NCBI RefSeq assembly: GCF_020177055.1
Contig: NZ_JAIQXT010000006.1
Location: 186,001 to 250,000, forward strand
Length of the DNA stretch: 64,000 nucleotides
Origin: Sphingomonas sp. R647
GTDB lineage: Bacteria; Pseudomonadota; Alphaproteobacteria; Sphingomonadales; Sphingomonadaceae
Direction of reading: 5' to 3'
The translations under genes were made by a program, and so were the position numbers. The number at the start of each line of letters is the position of its first letter. Position 1 is the first letter of the stretch. Positions 22,230-31,150 of the stretch are shown here, piece by piece. Under the pieces are notes generated by a model. The model did no database searches, was not told the DNA's origin, and worked only from the letters and a program-made list of their open reading frames with translations.

Positions 22230-24854
22230 ATGATGAGCCTGCGCCGTGGTGCCATTGCCGTGATCCTGTGCAGCCTCGCGCTGCCCTTGTCTGCGCAGCA
22301 GGGACAGAAGGAGGCGCCAAAAACGCTTCCGCTGTTCGGCTATGACGAGGACACGGCGTCCGAAATTGAGGTGCCGCCCAAGGTGCAGGCCGATGTCGAT
22401 CGTATCTATCGCCTGTACGATAAGAAATGGACCGTCCCGACGATCGACACGCTATATAACGGCAAGATCGTCGGGTTCTATCGGAAGCGCAACGAAAGCG
22501 ACTTCGACAATGTTGCTGCATCGTTCGGCAACTATCTACCGTTCACAACGCCAGGCGTGACTGAACCGTTACGTATTCGGCTCTGCGGACGCCTCGGGAT
22601 CAGCAAGAACAAATGGTGCACGATATACGGCCATAGCGTGCGCTTCAACGCCGATCGCGCGAGCGAGTGGAACTTTCCGCTGCTCACCTCGCATGAGTTC
22701 ATCCATGGCAAGCAGCGTGATCTTTTGGGGGACGCCAATTGGACGTTCCTGCCACCATGGGTGCTGGACGGACAGGCCAATGGCTTTGGCTATGGCCTGC
22801 TGGAAAACCTGCCCAATCTGACCCGCAAGGACATCGCCCGCAAAACCGCAACGATGAAGAACGCCAATTTTTCATTTTTCCTCGGCCTGCGCTTTTACGA
22901 TCATCCGCTTGACGTCGACAGCATCGCCCAGAGCTATCCGCGCAATCATCCCGAATATTATGCCGAAGCCAGCGATCCCGGCGGGCATATCACCATGGCC
23001 GGATATCTGACCGGGAGCTTCTTTCGCCACATGCTGCGCGGTCGGTCCGGCGGGCTGAAGGCGGTGCAGCATCTGATGAGCCGTCCCAGCCCGCGCACCA
23101 AGGATTCGAACGCCTGGCTCGCCTGGATGGACAATGGGCTGAAGAGCGATCCGAACAAGATCTGGCCGCGCGGGGTGCGAGAAGTCTATGCCGAGATGAT
23201 CGCCGAGCTTGCCGACATGCCGGACCTGATCGCGCGGGCGCGCTTTGGCAAGCTGGCCGCCGACCAATATGACAAGCTGCTCTGGTCTGACGGATGCAGA
23301 TCGGTCGATCTGACCACCAGCCGCAGCTGGAGCGGCGCGGTGCCGATCCGGGCGCTTTCCGCCCGCTGCTTCCGTGTGAAGTTGCCGCCGGATGGTCTGG
23401 ACATGACCGGCGAGGCCGCGAGCATGGCCGGAACCGACATGCCGCCCGCTTTCAGCGTTACCGCGCGCAGCACGACCGGCGGCTGCGGGGATTTTGAGCT
23501 GACGTCGCGCGCCGAGGTCGTGGAGGATCCGCTCGTCGCCAAGGCGACGGGCAATCCCAATGACTGCACGACCAAATGGCACAGCTATTACTTGCCGCTG
23601 AATCCCAACGCGCCGGGCGGCCTGAAGGGGTGGCAGACGGTGTTGCTGACCAACGTGCCCTCACGCCCGGCCAATGCGCGCGGCCATATGCTGCAGGTCA
23701 CCTTCATTCGACCCGGCGCCGAGGCGACGGTCGATGCCGAAGCGACCGTCGAAGACCCGGTGCGCAAGACCAAGGTCAAGTCGCGCGCGCCCAAGCCTGG
23801 CCCAAAGCCGGTTGTGGCGCCCAACCGCACCCATATCGTGGATCGCGACCCGGCCCCTGACTGCGATGCCGAGGGGCGCGCCACGTTGAAGTGCGGGAAC
23901 GAGATGACCGTCGTGCTCGCCTATGGCCAGGTTGCGGACCTGTCGGCGTCGAGCAACGCGACTGGCGCGATCTTGGGCCATATGTACCCGCAGGCCCAGT
24001 TCACCCGCGAAGATTATGTCAGCACCGGCAATGCAATCCAGAAGGCTTTGTTCGACGAGGGCGGGCTTTCCAAGGCAGCGGCGAAACTCGCAGCTTCGGG
24101 TGGCTTGCCGGACGGCGCATCGGTCAAGCTGACACTGCCGCAACTCGCCGACGGCCAGACGGGGACCTTCCCGGCGCGCGTGGATGTGGGTTGGTTGGAC
24201 GTGGTGCGAAAGGCAGAGGCGGGCGTCGATTCGATCACCGCGGCCCAGACTCGCTCTGACGGCCAATGCCTGTTCGTCGAAACGCGGCGCAGCGACGCGA
24301 CGGTGACGATCACGATGAACGATCATGGCGGACTGATCGGCACGCTTACCGCGCGACTTTACGAGGAGAATTCCGACCCCGAAAGCGCGTGTCGCACCCC
24401 GATCCTCCCGGCGGGGCAGCTCAGCCTGTCGTTCGCGACGCCGGGCGTCATCTATTCCGGCGAGGGCGGCTATAGCTTTGACACCGAGAATTATGCCGAG
24501 CGCATGCAAAGCGCGCAAAGCATCGCGATGCAGGTCGCGATGCCGATGGCCGAGCGGTCGGACCATCTGGCGACCTGGCCCGATGGGGTGTTCCCGGGGA
24601 CTCAGCCCGCCAGTACCGGACCGGCACCCGCCGGACGGGCCTCGACCGGTCAATGCAGCGCCACAACGGTCACCGACGCCGATTTCATCGGGTTCGTCCG
24701 CGCGGTATCCGCGGCTGAAGGCGAAGAACCCGAGCCGATGGATGCGGAGGCGATGGCGGCGATGCGAAGCATGGACCGGTCGATGTACACGCCGATGATC
24801 TGCCGCTGGATCGCGGCCGGTCGCCCGGCACGCTATACGGTGGACGGCCCCTAG
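22230..24854 (+). CDS. Large exported protein with HExxH metallopeptidase-like domain
   Basis: An 874-residue protein with a signal peptide ending near SAQQG. The N-terminal 350 residues contain SHEFIH at about residues 154-159 followed 20 residues later by PPWVLDGQANGFG, the place where gluzincin peptidases have an EGxA motif with the third zinc ligand Glu. Here Asp replaces Glu, so zinc binding or catalysis may be altered. The later parts (residues 390-560 and 590-870) are beta-rich with several Cys and a TVDAEATVEDPVRKTK linker. Last gene of the five-gene exported set; stop overlaps the ABC permease remnant on the other strand. Confidence 0.75.
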   Translation: MMSLRRGAIAVILCSLALPLSAQQGQKEAPKTLPLFGYDEDTASEIEVPPKVQADVDRIYRLYDKKWTVPTIDTLYNGKIVGFYRKRNESDFDNVAASFGNYLPFTTPGVTEPLRIRLCGRLGISKNKWCTIYGHSVRFNADRASEWNFPLLTSHEFIHGKQRDLLGDANWTFLPPWVLDGQANGFGYGLLENLPNLTRKDIARKTATMKNANFSFFLGLRFYDHPLDVDSIAQSYPRNHPEYYAEASDPGGHITMAGYLTGSFFRHMLRGRSGGLKAVQHLMSRPSPRTKDSNAWLAWMDNGLKSDPNKIWPRGVREVYAEMIAELADMPDLIARARFGKLAADQYDKLLWSDGCRSVDLTTSRSWSGAVPIRALSARCFRVKLPPDGLDMTGEAASMAGTDMPPAFSVTARSTTGGCGDFELTSRAEVVEDPLVAKATGNPNDCTTKWHSYYLPLNPNAPGGLKGWQTVLLTNVPSRPANARGHMLQVTFIRPGAEATVDAEATVEDPVRKTKVKSRAPKPGPKPVVAPNRTHIVDRDPAPDCDAEGRATLKCGNEMTVVLAYGQVADLSASSNATGAILGHMYPQAQFTREDYVSTGNAIQKALFDEGGLSKAAAKLAASGGLPDGASVKLTLPQLADGQTGTFPARVDVGWLDVVRKAEAGVDSITAAQTRSDGQCLFVETRRSDATVTITMNDHGGLIGTLTARLYEENSDPESACRTPILPAGQLSLSFATPGVIYSGEGGYSFDTENYAERMQSAQSIAMQVAMPMAERSDHLATWPDGVFPGTQPASTGPAPAGRASTGQCSATTVTDADFIGFVRAVSAAEGEEPEPMDAEAMAAMRSMDRSMYTPMICRWIAAGRPARYTVDGP

Positions 24855-25144
24855 GGCCTATTCGGGCTGGCTGGAGGCTGGGTGTCGTATCGTGGTGCCT
24901 TTTCGAAGTCCGGCTTTCCGAACGGGCGGTCGTTGAACAGGTAGCCGTAATAGAACCGCCGAAGCTGGCTGTGAAAGGCGCGGACGCGATCCTGATACGC
25001 CAGCTGCGCGCGCAGGTCCGTCTCGGCGAGCCGAGTCAGCAGCGCCTGCACGCCAACCGATGGCAGCACCCAGCCGAACGAACGGGCCGTGGAGTCACGG
25101 CGCACGAGCCCGTCATGGTAAGCGCGGACTTGATCCGCAACGCG
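24851..25144 (-). pseudogene. 3' remnant of an ABC-2 permease (DUF3526 type)
   Basis: Read on the - strand, the 97 codons directly after the hexosaminidase stop encode a typical DUF3526 C-terminus: a helix ending RDSTARSF, then GWVLPSVGVQALLTRLAETDL, the QDRVRAFHSQLRRFYYGYLF segment and FEKAPRYD. No start exists in the open part except GTG 25105, and the permease's membrane helices are missing. The remnant is in the same frame as the hexosaminidase but separated by its TAG. This looks like a deletion junction that removed the rest of an ABC-transporter gene pair. Confidence 0.65.
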
Positions 25145-27697
25145 CTACGAAGGCGACACCGTGATGATCCGGCTGCTGCGCTTGCCGTCGTCAGAGCGGC
25201 TGCGGAGCTCGACCGGTCCATTCACCACTACCGGACCCTGATAGCGCGTCCACTGGCCACCGCGCTCGCGATACTCAATGACGAAACCAGGGAAGTCCAT
25301 ATTCGCGTCCAGCGTTCCGCCGATGATCCGCGCGCCCGGCGGGGCGACGCGATAGGCGACGCCGATCCGCTCCAGCGGTGCGAACTGCGCCGAAGCCCGT
25401 CCGGCAAAGTCGCGCCACTCGGCGGACAGCGCCGCGCGATCCACGCGCGGGTCATGCCATGCATAGGACTGGCCGGGCCGATAGGCGGGCGTCCACCGCG
25501 CCGGGGTCCAGCCACGCTCGGCCAGCGCGAGCAGGCGGGGGAACAGCATGTAATCGACCTGCGCATCGGTGCGCACGGTTTCGCTCCACAACTGCGCCTG
25601 AATCCCGGCGATGCGGCGGCCCGGTTCGCGGATCGGCTTGTCCTCGATCGGCTGGGGCTGGGCGCTGATATTGGGGATCAGCGCGGCATTGGCAGGGAGG
25701 TTGTCGGGCATGAAGCCGAACACCTGATGGCTGTCGACCCCGCGCGACGCCCAGTAATAGCCGCCCTCCTCCGGATGCGGCGCATAGGGCATGTCGAAAT
25801 AGCCAAGGTCGGGGATCGACAACACCACGTCCCAGTCACGGTTGAGTTGGTCATGCGCCTCGCGAATCGCGCCGGTGTGGAGCACGCCCCAGATGTTGGT
25901 CAGCACGTTCGCCGGCATCCGCGCCGGATCGGTATGCCCCATGCCGTCGCTCCACCCGCCCGCGCGAATGCCCTTGGTCGCGAGCGAGGTTGCGACGCGC
26001 TCGATGAAGCGCGGGGTCAGGTTGCGTGCGTCGCCGCCATTCTCCGCAATCATCGCCTTGCACGCGGGCGAATTGACCCATGCGCCGGCCGTTTCGTCCG
26101 CGCCGAGGTGGAAGGTCTTGAGCGGTACGCCCGCCGCGCCATGCATCGCCGCCAGCGCATCCACCACCGTATCGACGAAGCGATAGGTGGCGGGGATGCA
26201 CACGTTGAGCGTGTTGTCGGTATAATGCTGGATGCTGCGATATTTGGTCGTGTCGGCGGGATCGATCAGGCGATAGGCATCGGCCTCCGCGCGCTTGCCC
26301 GCCGCCGCCAGCCGGTCATGGCGCCGCTCCATCGCGACGATCGCGGCACGCGAATGGCCCGGCATGTCGATCGACGGGATCACCTCGATCCCGCGCGCCG
26401 CCGCCGCGCTGACGATTCCGATATAGTCGGCGGTGGTGAGATAGCCATTGACGCCCGACTTGACATCCGGTCCTGCGCCGAGCTGCGGGAGCAGGCAGGT
26501 TTTCTCGGCCGGATCGTGGCAGCGCACAGACCCGATCTGCGCCAGTTCGGGCAGCGCGGGGATTTCGATCCGCCAGCCTTCATCCTCGGCCAGATGCAGA
26601 TGCAGCTTGTTGAGCTTGTAGGCGGCCATCGCCTCGACCAGCTTGAGGATCTGGTCGCGCCCATGGAAATTGCGGCCAAGGTCGAGGTGCAGGCCGCGAT
26701 GCGGGTAGAGCGGCGCGTCCTCGACGGTCAGTGGACGCATTTTGCGCTGTTCGAACGCCGCCTGTTGCGCGAGTGAGCGCAGTGCGTGGCTGGCCCCGGC
26801 AGCGTCGGCGGCGGTGATCGCGATGCCGTCCGCGCGCGCGTCGAGCCGATAGCCTTCAGGCGCGATCCCGCTGGTCGGATCCACGCGGATGCGTAGCGGC
26901 AATCCGCCATCCTCAGCCATACTCAGCGCTGCCAGCGCGGGTGCGACCGCCGCGCGATCGATGCCCGTCAGCGACAGGCGGACACCGCGCGTCAGATCGA
27001 CCGAATCGCCTTCATGCTGCGCAGCATGCGCCGGACGCGGGAGAATCACGATACCCTTGGCTGGCGGGGCGGCGCGCTCGGCATTCTGCGCGAAAATACG
27101 CTCGGGGGTCAGCCACACCGTCTTGTCGCTATCGCTTTTGGTCGTCAGCCGGGCCGCGTCGGTCATGGGCGCGACGAAGCGCAATGCGGGCAGTCCGGTA
27201 TCGGGGTCGATCGCGTCGCGCGTCGCCGCGATCACGCGTGCCTGCCGACCCTCTGCCACCAGATAGGCATTGGGCATCACCACCGCGCGCGAGAAATGCG
27301 ATCCCACCCCCCACAGCTTGATCACATGCCGCGCGCCGGGCCGCAGCACCGCGCCAGGCTTCAGCGTCAGCTGCTGCACATCGCCATTGATGTTGCGGTA
27401 GTCGAACAGGTCGCTCTCGATCCGATCGAGCGGATTGACGAAGCTGAAATAGAGCGAGAGGCCGGCGCCTTTGCGTAGCGACGCTGGCAGCTTGTCGGGC
27501 AGGGTCAGGGTGATCGTCGCGAGGAAGCAGTTCGCGACGCCCTCGGGACAGACCGGGCGGTTATCGACCACCTCGAACCGGTAATCGAGTCCGGCGGCGA
27601 GCTGGTCGAGCGCAGCCTGGGGCGGTGCGTTGCCCTGTGCAACGGCTGGCCCCGCCACGCTCAGCGCCAAAGCCCCCATCCAGCCGATTCCGCGCAT
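25145..27697 (-). CDS. Exported beta-N-acetylhexosaminidase (GH20, chitobiase type)
   Basis: An 850-residue exported enzyme, signal peptide at the N-terminus (ATG 27697; cleavage near AVAQ). N-terminal carbohydrate-binding (CHB_HEX-like) and GH20b domains precede the catalytic TIM barrel, which carries FHLGADET near residue 533; the Asp-Glu pair is the catalytic pair for substrate-assisted hydrolysis. The C-terminal 90 residues form the usual CHB_HEX_C beta domain. It should release GlcNAc from chitobiose and related oligosaccharides in the periplasm. It is divergent from the GH18 gene, within the GlcNAc locus. Confidence 0.95.
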   Translation of the reverse strand: MRGIGWMGALALSVAGPAVAQGNAPPQAALDQLAAGLDYRFEVVDNRPVCPEGVANCFLATITLTLPDKLPASLRKGAGLSLYFSFVNPLDRIESDLFDYRNINGDVQQLTLKPGAVLRPGARHVIKLWGVGSHFSRAVVMPNAYLVAEGRQARVIAATRDAIDPDTGLPALRFVAPMTDAARLTTKSDSDKTVWLTPERIFAQNAERAAPPAKGIVILPRPAHAAQHEGDSVDLTRGVRLSLTGIDRAAVAPALAALSMAEDGGLPLRIRVDPTSGIAPEGYRLDARADGIAITAADAAGASHALRSLAQQAAFEQRKMRPLTVEDAPLYPHRGLHLDLGRNFHGRDQILKLVEAMAAYKLNKLHLHLAEDEGWRIEIPALPELAQIGSVRCHDPAEKTCLLPQLGAGPDVKSGVNGYLTTADYIGIVSAAAARGIEVIPSIDMPGHSRAAIVAMERRHDRLAAAGKRAEADAYRLIDPADTTKYRSIQHYTDNTLNVCIPATYRFVDTVVDALAAMHGAAGVPLKTFHLGADETAGAWVNSPACKAMIAENGGDARNLTPRFIERVATSLATKGIRAGGWSDGMGHTDPARMPANVLTNIWGVLHTGAIREAHDQLNRDWDVVLSIPDLGYFDMPYAPHPEEGGYYWASRGVDSHQVFGFMPDNLPANAALIPNISAQPQPIEDKPIREPGRRIAGIQAQLWSETVRTDAQVDYMLFPRLLALAERGWTPARWTPAYRPGQSYAWHDPRVDRAALSAEWRDFAGRASAQFAPLERIGVAYRVAPPGARIIGGTLDANMDFPGFVIEYRERGGQWTRYQGPVVVNGPVELRSRSDDGKRSSRIITVSPS

Positions 27698-27797
27698 TGG
27701 CCTTGCTCCCTCTCGACGATTTGTATTTAAGTTGTCATATCGCTTGCAGAAGGTCAATCGCGGCAATTCGACCGCTTTGGGAGGGGAGATCGGACAT

Positions 27798-28853
27798 ATG
27801 ACGATGACAGCGATGATGCGCGCGGCGCTGATGAGCCTGATTGGTTTTGCATTAGTCCTATCGCCTTCACACGCCGCACCGCGCAAGCCGGTGATGGTCG
27901 GCTATGTCGCCGCGTTCAAGGGCATCGACATGACGATCGCCCGCGTCCGCCTTGAGGACTACACCCATTTCAACATCGCCTTTGCCAATCCCGACGCGAC
28001 CGGCGCGTTCGCCCGCGACGGGCAATTGACATGCATGCCCGCCCCGTTCGGCGCGGCAACCACCGTCGTGGGGCTGCGCGCGCAGGTGCAGCAGCTGAGT
28101 GCAAAGGGCGCGAAGATACTGGTGTCGATCGGAGGTGGGGTGATCCCCGGCTGTTCGGGCGACTGGCGGGCCTTGCTCGCGCCCGAGCGGCGCGATGCGA
28201 CGGTCGCGGCGCTGGTCGCACTGTCCGATACGCTCGGGCTCGACGGGGTCGATATCGATCTGGAGGGCGAATTGCTGACGGCGATCGATCGGGCGGGGGA
28301 CTATACCCCGTTCATCGCCGCCCTATCGCGGGCGTTGAAGGCGCGCGGCAAGCTGCTGACCTGCGCCACCGCATCCTATGAGGGCGGGATGATCCCGGTG
28401 TCGTCGGTCCCGTATTTCGATCTGGTCAACGTCATGTCCTATGACGCGATCGGACCGAGCTGGGGGCCGGCGGGAGCCGAACATGCGCCGCTGGCGATGG
28501 CCGAGCGCGACCTGAAGCTGTGGCTGGGCCGTGGCGTTGCGCGCGAGCGGCTGGTGCTGGGCGTCCCCTTCTACGGCTATGGCTTCAACGGCCATGCGGC
28601 CAATTGGTCCTATCGCGAGCTGGTCGAGACCTTTCCGGAAGCGGCGAAGGCAGACGTAATCGGAAAGGCTTGTGCCGGGTGCCGCTACGTCACCTATAAC
28701 GGCCCGGCGACGATCGAGGCCAAGGCGCGCCTCGCCATGCGGCACGCCGCCGGGCTGATGGTGTGGGAATTGTCGCACGACAGCGCCGACCACGCGCTCG
28801 CCCGCGCCGCGCTCAAGGGACTTTCTGCGAACGAGTCGCGCGGCAGCGATTGA
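27798..28853 (+). CDS. GH18-family glycosidase (chitinase/endo-N-acetylglucosaminidase-like)
   Basis: A 351-residue exported protein: signal peptide from ATG 27798 (cleavage near SHAAP), then a single GH18 barrel. KILVSIGGG is the substrate strand and DGVDIDLEGE the catalytic signature, with acid Glu at about residue 156 and its assisting Asp two residues before. No chitin-binding or other accessory domain. It likely cleaves chitin oligosaccharides or N-glycan chitobiose cores, feeding the GH20 enzyme. GGGAGGGGAG upstream is the ribosome-binding site. Confidence 0.9.
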   Translation: MTMTAMMRAALMSLIGFALVLSPSHAAPRKPVMVGYVAAFKGIDMTIARVRLEDYTHFNIAFANPDATGAFARDGQLTCMPAPFGAATTVVGLRAQVQQLSAKGAKILVSIGGGVIPGCSGDWRALLAPERRDATVAALVALSDTLGLDGVDIDLEGELLTAIDRAGDYTPFIAALSRALKARGKLLTCATASYEGGMIPVSSVPYFDLVNVMSYDAIGPSWGPAGAEHAPLAMAERDLKLWLGRGVARERLVLGVPFYGYGFNGHAANWSYRELVETFPEAAKADVIGKACAGCRYVTYNGPATIEAKARLAMRHAAGLMVWELSHDSADHALARAALKGLSANESRGSD

Positions 28854-28922
28854 CGCGACGATACCAATGCAACACATGTGGGTCGGGCGCCGATGCGCCC
28901 GGCCGAAGGTGGAGCAACGTCC

Positions 28923-29663
28923 TTGTCGCTGATCGAAATTGTGGGACCGCTCCACAAGGATGACCCCACCCCGCTCTATCTGCAGCTGCAAAAGATCCTG
29001 CGCGACGCGATTGACGGGCATGTGGTCAAGGCCGACGACGCGATCCCGACCGAGCGCGACCTGGCCGAAGAGTTCGACGTGTCGCGCATCACGGTGCGCA
29101 AGGCGATCGACGGGCTGGTCAGCGACGGGCTGGTCGCGCGGCGGCGCGGCGCGGGTACGTTCGTCACGCGGCCGCGGGTCGAGAAGAGCTTTTCGAAACT
29201 GACCTCCTTCTCGCAGGACATGATCTCACGCGGGCGCCGGCCGTATAGCGAATGGGTGAGCAAGACCGCGGGCACGGTGACGCCGGAAGAGGCGCTGTCG
29301 CTCGGCCTGTCGCCGGGGTCGCTGGTCTATCGCTTTCACCGCATCCGCTATGCCGACGATACGTCGATGGCGCTCGAATATGCGACGATCCCGGCCTACT
29401 GCCTGCCCTCGGTCGAAGTGGTCGGGGACTCGCTCTATGCGGCGCTTGAGGCGAACGACCATCTGCCTGTGCGCGCGCTGCAGCGGCTGCGGGCGATCGC
29501 CTTCACCCCCGAACAGGCCGAAGTGCTGGGGATCGAGCCGGGCGCACCGGGGCTGTTCATCGAACGCCGCGGATTCCTGTCGGACGGGCGCACCGCCGAG
29601 TTCACCCAAAGCTATTATCGCGGCGATGCCTATGACGTGGTCGCCGAGCTCAACAGCAACTAA
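28923..29663 (+). CDS. nagR: GntR/HutC-family regulator, probable NagR
   Basis: A 246-residue regulator with an N-terminal winged helix (LYLQLQKILRDAIDG, then RDLAEEFDVSRITVRKAIDGL) and a UTRA ligand domain from about residue 90. UTRA regulators of GlcNAc genes respond to GlcN-6-P or GlcNAc-6-P. TTG at 28923 with GGTGGAG upstream is the most likely start; ATG 28893 would add ten residues. A GATACCAAT half-site at 28860-28868 upstream could mean autoregulation. Its 3' end overlaps the halogenase gene on the other strand. Confidence 0.88.
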   Translation: MSLIEIVGPLHKDDPTPLYLQLQKILRDAIDGHVVKADDAIPTERDLAEEFDVSRITVRKAIDGLVSDGLVARRRGAGTFVTRPRVEKSFSKLTSFSQDMISRGRRPYSEWVSKTAGTVTPEEALSLGLSPGSLVYRFHRIRYADDTSMALEYATIPAYCLPSVEVVGDSLYAALEANDHLPVRALQRLRAIAFTPEQAEVLGIEPGAPGLFIERRGFLSDGRTAEFTQSYYRGDAYDVVAELNSN

Positions 29664-31150
29664 CGCGCGAGACTAGCAAGATACGCGGTGTGCGGGGGCA
29701 GTTCGGACAGCTGCTCCGCCACCCGCCCGCGTAAGGTCGTGAGCCTGCGCGCCAGCTCATCGGGTGCAAGGCCATCGGCGATCGGATGCCAGCTTTGCGG
29801 CCGCACCCCCTGCCCTGCCAGCACGCAATACCAGTTGGTCGGGCCGAACAGGTCGCCCGGCTCGAACAGGATATTGCCGGTCGCGCGGAACACTGCGATC
29901 CGCTCGGCCAGGCTGTCCGGGACCGGTGCAGCGGCGATGTCACGCCAGAAGTCCGTGTCGTCGCGCCCGGCCAGCGCATAATGCGCGATGACGAAGTCGC
30001 GGATGCGCTCGACCTCATTGATCGTCTCGCGGTTAAAGCGCGCGGCGATGCCGGGGTCGAACCCGTCGCGCGGCAGTAGTGCGAGCAGCCGGATGATCGC
30101 GGTCTGGATCAGATGGATCGAGGTCGATTCAAGCGGCTCGAGAAACCCGCCGGCGAGGCCGATCGCGACACAATTGCGGTTCCAGATCACCCGCCGATGC
30201 CCCGCCGCAAAGCGCAGCCGATTGGGGTCGGCGAGCGCCTTCCCCGGCAGCCGCTCGGTCAGCTTCGCCACCGCGTTGTCGTGATCCAGATGCGCGCTCG
30301 AATAGACATAGCCATTGCCGTCGCGATGCTGGAGCGGGATGCGCCATTGCCAGCCCGCCTCACGCGCGGTCGAGCGGGTGAAGGGCGGCGGGTCGCCCTG
30401 CCGCTCCGATGGCATCGCCACTGCACTGTCGCATGGCAGCCAGTGGCGCCAGTCGACATAGCCGCTGTTCAGCGCGCCCTCGATCAGCACCCCGCGAAAG
30501 CCCGAGCAATCGACGAACAGATCGCCGTCGATCGTCCGGCCATCGTCGAGCAGCAGCGTATCGATAAACCCGTCCTCGGGATCGAGCCGCACCTCTGCCA
30601 CCTTGCCCTCGACCCGCACCACGCCGGCCGCTTCGGCGTGGCTGCGCAAGAAGCGGGCATAGCCGGCGGCGTCGAAATGCACCGCATGATGCACCGGCCC
30701 GTGCCGCGTCGCGGGGGCGAACCGTCCGGCGCGTGCGGCCAGCGTTTCGAGATTATAGGGCGCATGGTCGCCCGCGCCGCCCTCTGCCAGATGACGCAGC
30801 CAGTAATGGTGGAAATGGATCCCGCCCATTTCGATGCCGAGATAGCCGAATGGGTGGAAATAGGAGGCGTCGCGCCCACCCCAGCCATCGAACTGGATGC
30901 CGAGCTTGATCGTGCCGTTGGTCGCGCGGAGGAATTCGGCGGGGTCGATCCGCAAATAGCGGTTGAATTCGTGGATCGGCGGGACCGTCGCCTCGCCGAC
31001 GCCGACCGTGCCGATCGCCTCGGATTCGATCAGGGTGATGACATGGCCCTGCCCCGCCAGCGCACGGGCGAGCGCGGCGGCGGTCATCCACCCGGCGCTG
31101 CCCCCGCCGAGGATGACGATGCGGCGCATGGGTCGGGTGCGCGCGCTCAT
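29660..31150 (-). CDS. Tryptophan-halogenase-family flavoprotein
   Basis: A 496-residue FAD-dependent protein. The dinucleotide-binding motif is ILGGGSAGWMTAAALA; VGVGEATVP, NGTIKLGIQF (with the Lys equivalent to the halogenase catalytic Lys) and the diagnostic WQWRIP follow, and FLEPLESTSIHL is the substrate-side motif. In Xanthomonas, Caulobacter and sphingomonads such genes cluster with TonB-dependent receptors for glycan uptake; their true reaction is unsettled. ATG overlaps the stop of the middle paralogue, so it is the last gene of the receptor operon. Confidence 0.9.
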   Translation of the reverse strand: MSARTRPMRRIVILGGGSAGWMTAAALARALAGQGHVITLIESEAIGTVGVGEATVPPIHEFNRYLRIDPAEFLRATNGTIKLGIQFDGWGGRDASYFHPFGYLGIEMGGIHFHHYWLRHLAEGGAGDHAPYNLETLAARAGRFAPATRHGPVHHAVHFDAAGYARFLRSHAEAAGVVRVEGKVAEVRLDPEDGFIDTLLLDDGRTIDGDLFVDCSGFRGVLIEGALNSGYVDWRHWLPCDSAVAMPSERQGDPPPFTRSTAREAGWQWRIPLQHRDGNGYVYSSAHLDHDNAVAKLTERLPGKALADPNRLRFAAGHRRVIWNRNCVAIGLAGGFLEPLESTSIHLIQTAIIRLLALLPRDGFDPGIAARFNRETINEVERIRDFVIAHYALAGRDDTDFWRDIAAAPVPDSLAERIAVFRATGNILFEPGDLFGPTNWYCVLAGQGVRPQSWHPIADGLAPDELARRLTTLRGRVAEQLSELPPHTAYLASLAR

